NCBI GenBank assembly: GCA_020047835.1
Contig: JAIFNJ010000258.1
Coordinates: 1 to 12,463, forward strand
Direction: 5' to 3'
Source: Bacteroidota bacterium
GTDB lineage: Bacteria; Bacteroidota; Bacteroidia; Bacteroidales; SZUA-534
Length of the DNA: 12,463 nt
The position numbers and the translations under genes were made by a program. A model generated the notes under the pieces. The model worked only from the letters and a program-made list of their open reading frames with translations, had not been told where the DNA came from and ran no database searches. Shown in pieces: positions 7,420 to 12,463 of the stretch; within the stretch, counting starts at the first letter, position 1; the number at the start of each line of letters is the position of its first letter.

Positions 7420-7475
7420 GTTTCTGGTTTCTAGTTTCTAGTTTCTGGTTTCTAGATTCTAATTTCTATTCTCTA
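7420..7475. repeat. Tandem heptamer array between the 327-aa gene and batA
   Basis: Eight consecutive 7-bp units run from 7420 to 7475: GTTTCTG, GTTTCTA, GTTTCTA, GTTTCTG, GTTTCTA, GATTCTA, ATTTCTA and TTCTCTA on the plus strand. They occupy most of the 68-bp gap, and the last unit supplies the TAG stop codon (7475-7473) of the gene before batA. In the minus-strand transcript the unit reads TAGAAAC. Units at the batA-proximal side are better conserved than those near the stop codon. Confidence 0.85.
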
Positions 7476-8456
7476 ATCTCCTTTTTCTATTTCATCTTCT
7501 TCCCTAAGGATTTCAACTGGTTTTGTCTTAAGAACAAAATTGTAGGCAAACTTCATGCTCTCTTCGTTTTCATCAGCTAAAGTGGTTGCCTTGGCAAACT
7601 TTACAAAGTCGGCCCGGACCAATGTGTCAAACAAATCGTTTTTAAGTTCATTGGTTAAAAGTCCACCGGAGCGAAATGCATCAATAATGTCATCGCTGGT
7701 CGATTCCATAGCCGGTATTTGAAAACGGTCTTCGATATATCTCCTAACTACTTCAGTAAGCCTGGAATAGTATTCTTTCAATTCCCCCCGTTGCCATACC
7801 TTTTCCTCATTCAAGGCATCTAAACTCCTCAACGCTATTATGTGAGCCGGTTCTTTGGGTATTTCCCGTTTTTCAAAAATGGGTTTTTTGCGGGCAAATT
7901 TCATATAAAGGAAATAGGCCAAAAATAGAATAACCAGCACCGCCAACCCATAACCCACATAAGGCCATACTTCAGCCATCGTTAGCGGTGCCTCAATGGG
8001 TTTCTTTATGTCGGCAATAGCATTACGGGTGACCGTGTCAAGAGGCATGGTCATTACAATAAAATAAACCGGAACCGATAGAAGTGTATCCAATCTTCCC
8101 GATTTGGGAAAACCAACGGTAAAATTCATGGGTGGAACTTCGTAAGTACCTGCATCAAAACTGGTAACGGTGTATTCTTGCGTCACCTTTAAATTTCCAT
8201 TTTCTTTTACGGTATCGGGATTGGCAATATTTACTATTTCCAGGTTTTTGATAATAGTATCAGCAAATATGGGAAACCCAACCAAAGCCGATGCAGGAAA
8301 AACAGCTTCCATCCTCAGTTTCGTTTGATCACCAATCAAAAGACGCACGGTGTCCATTTTTACTGATACAGTAACCTGTGCTTTCAACTGCTGAGCTGAT
8401 ACTCCAAATAATAGCACCAGTATTAAAAATATATTATATTGTTTTTGCCTTATCAT
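7473..8456 (-). CDS. Membrane-anchored BatD-like protein of the bat operon (327 aa)
   Basis: A signal peptide (residues 1-26, ending QQLKAQ) leads to a beta-rich extracytoplasmic region (about 28-155, containing GTYEVPPMNFTV), one membrane helix (about 166-186) and a cytoplasmic tail (188-327). The tail has a helical module with YYSRLTEVVRRYIEDRFQIP and ADFVKFAKAT segments that matches the tail of BatD in order and spacing. Proteins of this shape sit between the DUF58 gene and batA in many Bacteroidota bat operons, usually as unnamed proteins. A half-size relative of BatD is the best description. The gene begins 4 bp after the DUF58 stop and ends in the heptamer array. A role in linking outside and inside faces of a Bat complex is inference. 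Confidence 0.82.
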   Translation of the reverse strand: MIRQKQYNIFLILVLLFGVSAQQLKAQVTVSVKMDTVRLLIGDQTKLRMEAVFPASALVGFPIFADTIIKNLEIVNIANPDTVKENGNLKVTQEYTVTSFDAGTYEVPPMNFTVGFPKSGRLDTLLSVPVYFIVMTMPLDTVTRNAIADIKKPIEAPLTMAEVWPYVGYGLAVLVILFLAYFLYMKFARKKPIFEKREIPKEPAHIIALRSLDALNEEKVWQRGELKEYYSRLTEVVRRYIEDRFQIPAMESTSDDIIDAFRSGGLLTNELKNDLFDTLVRADFVKFAKATTLADENEESMKFAYNFVLKTKPVEILREEDEIEKGD

Positions 8457-8460
8457 AAAA

Positions 8461-9330
8461 TTATGCTCCTCGGTGTTTAAATAAATAAATAAGTGGTTTC
8501 ACATAATCTTCGCCAGTTGCGGCCGATGCATAGTCAACCCCACACTTTTTAAAAGTCTGCTCAATGTTGTTGGTGTGGTTGTTCCACCAATGCTCGTAAC
8601 CTTGGCGAACTGACTTGCTTGAAGTATCCACCCATTTGAATTCGTTGGTTTCGGCATCTACCATTTTTACCAGACCCATGCTTGGGATGGAAGTTTCCCG
8701 TTGATCGAATACCCGTAATGCCACGATATCATGCTTTCGGTTGGCAATAGTGAGAGCATCTTTAAACTTGGTGTCGATAAAGTCGGAAAGGATGAAGCCT
8801 ATGGAACGCTTTTTAATAGCGTTGGTTAAATACTCCAAAGCCACTGCTATATTGGTTTGCTTGCTTTCCGGTTCAAAATTGAGCAATTCCTGAATGATGC
8901 GCAGTATATGTTTTCGTCCCTTTTGCGGTGGAATGAATTTCTCCACCTTATCGCTAAACAGGATAACCCCAATTTTATCGTTGTTTTTAATGGCCGAAAA
9001 AGAGAGTACTGCTGCTATTTCAGTAATTAATTCCTGTTTGTATTGTAAGTGGGTACCAAAATTCTTCGACCCGCTCACATCCACCAACAGCATTACAGTA
9101 AGTTCACGTTCCTCTTCAAATACCTTAACATACGGGTGATTCAGCCGAGCTGTAACATTCCAATCCACATTTCGGATGGCATCGCCATACTGGTATTCGC
9201 GCACCTCGCTAAAAGTCATCCCTTTGCCCTTAAAAGCGCTATGATATTCCCCCGCAAAAATCTGGTTCGAAAGCCCCCGGGTCTTTATCTCAATATGTCG
9301 TACTTTTTTTAATAGTTCTGAAGTTTCCAT
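8461..9330 (-). CDS. DUF58 family VWA-like protein of the bat operon
   Basis: The hallmark DUF58 segment is present at residues 41-57 (SEVREYQYGDAIRNVDW), followed by a VWA-like core in which D84-x-S86-x-S88 (LLVDVSGSKNF) forms the start of a MIDAS motif. There is no signal peptide or membrane helix, so the protein should be cytoplasmic, where it can meet MoxR. The length of 289 residues is normal for this family. DUF58 genes are regular partners of moxR genes, and this one follows moxR after a 127-bp gap. It lies 4 bp before the next gene, which suggests close co-translation. Molecular function is not established; a MoxR substrate or adaptor is the usual proposal. Confidence 0.9.
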   Translation of the reverse strand: METSELLKKVRHIEIKTRGLSNQIFAGEYHSAFKGKGMTFSEVREYQYGDAIRNVDWNVTARLNHPYVKVFEEERELTVMLLVDVSGSKNFGTHLQYKQELITEIAAVLSFSAIKNNDKIGVILFSDKVEKFIPPQKGRKHILRIIQELLNFEPESKQTNIAVALEYLTNAIKKRSIGFILSDFIDTKFKDALTIANRKHDIVALRVFDQRETSIPSMGLVKMVDAETNEFKWVDTSSKSVRQGYEHWWNNHTNNIEQTFKKCGVDYASAATGEDYVKPLIYLFKHRGA

Positions 9331-9333
9331 CGT

Positions 9334-9382
9334 TATTAGAATTTAGAGTTTAGATGTTAGAGTTTAGAGATTTGAATTTAGA
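9334..9382. repeat. Tandem heptamer array between moxR and the DUF58 gene
   Basis: Seven consecutive units of 7 bp follow the pattern NNTTAGA on the plus strand: TATTAGA, ATTTAGA, GTTTAGA, TGTTAGA, GTTTAGA, GATTTGA and ATTTAGA. The array starts a few bases upstream of the DUF58 start codon and therefore forms the leader of that cistron. In the minus-strand transcript the unit reads TCTAAAC or similar. The sequence class is related to, but not the same as, the array before batA. Confidence 0.75.
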
Positions 9383-9398
9383 AACTTGCTATTAGATG

Positions 9399-9450
9399 TG
9401 TTTCTTGTTTCTAGGAACTAGTTTCTCATATCTCATTGTCTCATATCTCA
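9399..9450. repeat. Second, degenerate heptamer-like region behind moxR
   Basis: TGTTTCT occurs twice in tandem (9399-9412), then AGGAACT, AGTTTCT and CATATCT, with an overlapping direct repeat TCTCATATCTCA-like pair around 9424-9450. The short palindrome AACTAGTT lies at 9416-9423. This is the GTTTCTA-type unit of the batA array rather than the TTTAGA type next to it, so two repeat classes meet in one 127-bp spacer. Confidence 0.55.
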
Positions 9451-9457
9451 AAGTCTA

Positions 9458-10453
9458 CTAAGGAACTTCAATGGTGTTTAATATTTCGTTGATAATGTCT
9501 TCCGATGTCATATTTTCAGCCTCGGCCTGATAGGTTAACCCAATACGGTGGCGTAGCACATCGTGGCACATGGCACGAACATCTTCAGGAATTACATATC
9601 CCCTGCGCTTAATAAATGCATAAGCTTTTGCTGCTTTCGAAAGGTTGATACTTGCTCTTGGGGAACCACCAAAACTTATCATATCTTTTAAATGTGGTAG
9701 TCCATATTCTGCTGGATAGCGGGTAGCAAAAACGATGTCAACAATATATTTTTCAATTTTTTCATCCATATAGACATCCTTAACCACATCACGGGCTTTC
9801 AGAATATCCTCAGTTTTAAGAATGGCGTTGGGCTCAGGGAAATTTTTAGAAAGGTTTTCACGCACAATCATTAGTTCCTCCTCCTTTTTCGGATAATGAA
9901 TAATGGTTTTGAGCATGAACCGATCCACCTGTGCTTCGGGAAGCGGATACGTTCCTTCTTGTTCAATAGGGTTCTGGGTTGCCAGCACTAGGAACGGTTG
10001 TTGCAATTTAAAAGTTTGGTCGCCAATGGTGACTTGTTTTTCCTGCATGGCCTCCAATAAAGCACTTTGCACTTTGGCGGGGGCACGGTTAATTTCATCG
10101 GCCAATACAAAATTGTTGAAAATAGGTCCTTTTTTTACCGTAAATTCTTCTTTTTTAGGGCTATAAATCATGGTACCAACCACATCGGCTGGCAATAAAT
10201 CGGGAGTAAACTGTATCCGGCTGAATCCGGCATGGGTTGTTTTTGCCAACGTTGTAATGGCCAATGTTTTTGCCAAGCCAGGCAACCCTTCGAGCAGTAT
10301 ATGCCCATCGGATAATAAACCAATCAAAAGGCTTTCAACTAAATGCTTTTGACCAATGATTACTTTGTTCATTTCAATGCTGATCAAATCAACAAAAGCA
10401 CTTTCTCTTTGAATGCGCTCATTAAGCTCTTTAATATCAACAATCTCGCTCAT
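9458..10453 (-). CDS. MoxR family AAA+ ATPase
   Basis: This is a full-length MoxR ATPase. The Walker A motif is GLPGLAKT (residues 56-63), followed by RIQFTPDLLPADVVG (79-93). Walker B is VLADEINR (116-123), the sensor 1 region is TQNPIEQEGTYPLPEAQVDRF (split here as TQNPIEQ at 159-165 and LPEAQVDRF at 171-179), and sensor 2 is GGSPRA (262-267). It should hydrolyse ATP as a ring and remodel or mature VWA partners; the DUF58 protein, BatA and BatB are the obvious candidates in this operon. It is the first gene of the array, next to a 363-bp divergent spacer where the operon promoter must lie. The leader is A-rich (AAATAAACTAAT before ATG), without a Shine-Dalgarno site, as is usual in Bacteroidota. 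Confidence 0.93.
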   Translation of the reverse strand: MSEIVDIKELNERIQRESAFVDLISIEMNKVIIGQKHLVESLLIGLLSDGHILLEGLPGLAKTLAITTLAKTTHAGFSRIQFTPDLLPADVVGTMIYSPKKEEFTVKKGPIFNNFVLADEINRAPAKVQSALLEAMQEKQVTIGDQTFKLQQPFLVLATQNPIEQEGTYPLPEAQVDRFMLKTIIHYPKKEEELMIVRENLSKNFPEPNAILKTEDILKARDVVKDVYMDEKIEKYIVDIVFATRYPAEYGLPHLKDMISFGGSPRASINLSKAAKAYAFIKRRGYVIPEDVRAMCHDVLRHRIGLTYQAEAENMTSEDIINEILNTIEVP

Positions 10454-10539
10454 ATTAGTTTATTTATGTTATTTTTTTTAATTTATAATAGCTGTAGTAA
10501 AAATATCATCTAATTTAACGTGCTAAAAATTTAACGATG

Positions 10540-10547
10540 CAAATATT
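10540..10547 (-). promoter_or_regulatory. Weak promoter candidate for the bat operon
   Basis: The minus-strand sequence AATATTTG, followed by CATCG, differs by one base from TAnnTTTG. It would give a leader of roughly 80 nt for moxR. A TTG lies upstream at 10563-10561, but only 13 nt away, closer than the usual spacing. Evidence is weak, and another site in the spacer is possible. Confidence 0.3.
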
Positions 10548-10575
10548 GCTATTGTTTTGGCAACCACATAATGCA

Positions 10576-10611
10576 TTAACCATATTTAACCGGATTTAAC
10601 TTTTTTTTAAC
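10576..10611. promoter_or_regulatory. Four phased TTAAC motifs upstream of moxR
   Basis: TTAAC occurs at 10576, 10586, 10596 and 10607, that is with start-to-start distances of 10, 10 and 11 bp, one turn of the helix each. Two further TTTAACG copies start at 10514 and 10530, and one TTTAAC at 10744. Regular phasing puts the motifs on one face of the DNA, upstream of the moxR start, which would suit a cooperative DNA-binding protein or a bent DNA segment. No binding protein is identified. Confidence 0.4.
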
Positions 10612-10785
10612 TTTTTTAGAAAATATCAAGATTAATAATAGGTTTTAGATGGCTGAAAAATGAGCAATTAAAGGTAACGAAGATAGGTATTTCCACTGAA
10701 ATAAGCTGATAATAATTCCTCGATGAAAATACTTCTCACTATTTTTAACAACCGAATAATCCCAAAATATTCATTACCGATGATA

Positions 10786-10793
10786 TAAATTTG
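10786..10793 (+). promoter_or_regulatory. Consensus -7 promoter element of truA
   Basis: TAAATTTG matches TAnnTTTG exactly and would place the transcription start near 10797-10800, leaving a leader of about 17-20 nt with an A-rich GCAGAAAAAAGAACT before the ATG. No good TTTG is seen at -33. Confidence 0.5.
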
Positions 10794-10816
10794 TTTTATT
10801 TGCAGAAAAAAGAACT

Positions 10817-11611
10817 ATGCCTCGCTATTTTATTGTATTGGACTATAACGGCACCCCTTTCCATGGATGGCAAAACCAACCCAATGCGGTTTCGGTTCAG
10901 GAGGTTTTGGAAGAAGCATTTACCTTAATACTTAAAGAAACCATTGCCATTACCGGTTGTGGACGGACTGATACCAGGGTTCATGCAAAAAATTATGTGG
11001 CTCATTTTGATTCTGTTTCTGAAAAACTGGAAACCGAGCCTAATTTAGTGCACAAACTCAACCGTTTTTTGCCAAAGGAAATTGCTATCCAATACATTAA
11101 AAAGATGCATCCCGAAGCTCACGCCCGATTTGATGCCACCAGCAGAACCTATCAATACTATATTTCCAGAGACAAGGATCCGTTTTATTATCCGTTCAGT
11201 TTTACTTATCAGCTTCCTTTAAGGGTTGACTTGATGAATTTGGCTGCCAACCAGCTATTCCAATTCATCGATTTCACCAGTTTCAGTAAAGTGGATACCG
11301 ATGTAAAAACCAATAATTGCAAAATTATGGAAGCCTATTGGCAGGAAACGGAACACCAACTGATTTTTACCATCAAAGCCGACCGCTTTCTACGAAATAT
11401 GGTACGGGCCATTGTTGGCACTTTATTGGAAGTTGGAAAAGAAAAACTAACTATTGAAGAATTCCGACAAATAATTGAGGCTAAAGATCGTTGCAAAGCG
11501 GGTCATTCGGCAAAAGCTCAGGCACTTTTTCTGATGAATGTAGAATATCCATATTCAATTATCGCAAAAAAAGAAGCCACCGATTCGCAGATTTTAAAAC
11601 CTAATCTGTGA
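10817..11611 (+). CDS. truA: tRNA pseudouridine synthase TruA
   Basis: TruA converts uridines 38-40 of the tRNA anticodon arm to pseudouridine. The catalytic aspartate is D52 in GCGRTDTRVHA, and the family's RxYxY segment is R110-TYQYY. The C-terminal half carries FLRNMVRAIVGTLLEVG (191-207) and ends its conserved part at ALFLMNVEYP (236-245). The total of 264 residues is normal to slightly long. Two oddities stand out. The residue two after the catalytic Asp is Arg54, where this motif normally has Gly. The last dozen residues (from about 253, EATDSQILKPNL) are encoded inside a long inverted repeat and look like an added tail. The gene stands alone on the plus strand, divergent from the bat operon and convergent with aroE. 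Confidence 0.93.
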   Translation: MPRYFIVLDYNGTPFHGWQNQPNAVSVQEVLEEAFTLILKETIAITGCGRTDTRVHAKNYVAHFDSVSEKLETEPNLVHKLNRFLPKEIAIQYIKKMHPEAHARFDATSRTYQYYISRDKDPFYYPFSFTYQLPLRVDLMNLAANQLFQFIDFTSFSKVDTDVKTNNCKIMEAYWQETEHQLIFTIKADRFLRNMVRAIVGTLLEVGKEKLTIEEFRQIIEAKDRCKAGHSAKAQALFLMNVEYPYSIIAKKEATDSQILKPNL

Positions 11612-11621
11612 ATCTGTGGCT
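11564..11621 (-). terminator. Long hairpin at the truA/aroE junction, terminator of aroE
   Basis: The arms AGCCAC (11575-11580) plus GATTCGCAGATT (11582-11593) pair with AATCTGTGAATC (11603-11614) plus GTGGCT (11616-11621), around a 9-nt loop. The stem has 19 positions with one mismatch and one imperfect pair. On the minus strand the stem is followed by TTCTTTTTTT, so it has intrinsic-terminator layout for aroE, which ends at 11656. On the plus strand only a loose AT-rich stretch follows, so termination of truA there is less sure. The left arm, the T-tract and the truA stop codon (11609-11611) all lie within truA. Confidence 0.7.
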
Positions 11622-11655
11622 CTATTTAAAATATAAATTAAGCTGATAAGATTCC

Positions 11656-12396
11656 CTATTTATTCCAATATTCCCACGATTTTTCAGCTTGTAAAAGGAG
11701 CATTTCATACCCATTTACTGCCGTTGCGCCAGCATCAGATGCCTTTTTCAACAGAACTGTTTGCAACGGATTATAAATCATATCATAAACCAAATGATTG
11801 CCGTTAATTGCCTCAAAAGGCAACGATGGACAACCTTCGATATTTGGGAACATGCCTAAGGGTGTAGTATTGATAATTAAAGGGTATTCTTTAATAAGTT
11901 GTGGTGTAATATCGGTGTAGGTTATCCAATCTGTTTTTGGTTTACGCGACACCATTTTGAATGATATACCTAGTTCTTTTAATACATACCGTACTGCTTT
12001 CGAAGCGCCTCCTGTTCCCAAAATTAAGGCATGGGTATGATTTGGTTTTAAAAAAGGCTTTAATGATTTCTCAAAACCATATACATCGCTGTTGGAGCCA
12101 AGTAGATAAGGTTTATTTTTCCGTTCTTCAATTTTAATAAGGTTCACCGCACCTACTTTTTGAGCAATGGAATCCAATTCATGAATGAAGGGAATCACCT
12201 TTTCTTTGTAAGGGATGGTAACATTTAAACCCGCAAGGCCTTCGGTATCATCTAAAATCTCAGGAAATTCGCCAATACTTTCTATGGAAAAATTCAGATA
12301 TTGGGCATCAATCTTCTCTTTTTCAAACTTTTGTGTGAAATATTTTTGTGAGAAAGATTGGGTTAACGGATAACCAACTAAGCCAAAAGTTTTCAT
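11656..12396 (-). CDS. aroE: Shikimate dehydrogenase AroE
   Basis: AroE reduces 3-dehydroshikimate to shikimate with NADPH in aromatic amino acid synthesis. The substrate-binding serines sit in GYPLTQSFS (residues 8-16), the catalytic lysine is K64 in NVTIPYKEKV, and the catalytic aspartate is D104 in SNSDVYGF. The nucleotide-binding loop is GTGGASKA (127-134), followed by VSRKPK (149-154) in the region that usually recognises the NADP phosphate. NTTPLGM (176-182), YDMIYNP (204-210) and the C-terminal NGYEMLLLQAEKSWEYW (228-244) complete the family pattern. The 246 residues are on the short side for AroE but compatible with a complete enzyme as found in Bacteroidota. The promoter is not resolved: only 67 bp upstream are visible, AT-rich, and the sequence ends in a possible start of a TTTG motif. 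Confidence 0.93.
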   Translation of the reverse strand: MKTFGLVGYPLTQSFSQKYFTQKFEKEKIDAQYLNFSIESIGEFPEILDDTEGLAGLNVTIPYKEKVIPFIHELDSIAQKVGAVNLIKIEERKNKPYLLGSNSDVYGFEKSLKPFLKPNHTHALILGTGGASKAVRYVLKELGISFKMVSRKPKTDWITYTDITPQLIKEYPLIINTTPLGMFPNIEGCPSLPFEAINGNHLVYDMIYNPLQTVLLKKASDAGATAVNGYEMLLLQAEKSWEYWNK

Positions 12397-12463
12397 AGAG
12401 GTATGTGATTAATTGATAATATTATAATGTGTAATTTATCACTAATATCAGTAAAATTCAAAT

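Larger units (their letters stand above)
10454..10816. other. Divergent moxR-truA spacer with regulatory motifs
   Basis: This 363-bp stretch contains no gene. It holds the presumed moxR operon promoter on the left, a group of TTAAC motifs (10514-10611), a mixed middle part (10620-10740) where I see nothing recognisable, and a consensus promoter for truA near the right end. Confidence 0.6.

Noticed and set aside
7420..7475. CRISPR-like array
   Set aside because: The units are only 7 bp and contiguous, with no spacers and no cas genes nearby.

Overview
The window looks like a chromosomal segment of a Bacteroidota (Bacteroidetes) bacterium; the order cannot be fixed from sequence alone. The reasons are an AT-rich composition, A-rich leaders with few Shine-Dalgarno sites, two exact matches to the Bacteroidota -7 promoter motif TAnnTTTG, and a complete Bacteroides-aerotolerance (Bat) gene cluster.

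From left to right: positions 1-320 hold no convincing gene, but carry a cluster of palindromes that resembles a dispersed REP-type repeat, and then a strong terminator. Next comes a minus-strand gene for a secreted protein of unknown function (321-1631). Positions 1837-10453 form one minus-strand array of eight genes. In transcription order these are a MoxR AAA+ ATPase, a DUF58 protein, a membrane-anchored BatD-like protein, BatA, BatB, BatC, BatD and BatE, with an intrinsic terminator after batE. A 363-bp divergent spacer follows, then truA (plus strand, tRNA pseudouridine synthase), and aroE (minus strand, shikimate dehydrogenase) converging on it. A long hairpin at the truA/aroE junction lies partly inside the truA coding sequence and has the layout of a terminator for aroE.

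How the genes probably work together: MoxR ATPases are thought to act as chaperones on partners with von Willebrand factor A (VWA) domains. Here one operon supplies the ATPase, a cytoplasmic VWA-like DUF58 protein, two membrane-anchored VWA proteins with intact metal-binding motifs (BatA, BatB), two TPR proteins (BatC, BatE) and two single-pass proteins with beta-rich extracytoplasmic regions (BatD and the 327-residue protein). This looks like an envelope complex with a cytoplasmic ATPase partner. Its biochemical role is unsettled in the literature I know of; the early link to oxygen tolerance in Bacteroides is the source of the names.

The less ordinary signals are non-coding or comparative: two heptamer-repeat arrays filling two of the operon's three larger gaps, helically phased TTAAC motifs upstream of moxR, an internal consensus promoter before batD, one canonical Shine-Dalgarno site before batC, a cytoplasmic tail module shared by the 327-residue protein and BatD, and a repeat-derived C-terminus on TruA. 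I found no tRNA, rRNA, CRISPR array, insertion sequence or phage gene. I see no system here that is clearly undescribed.
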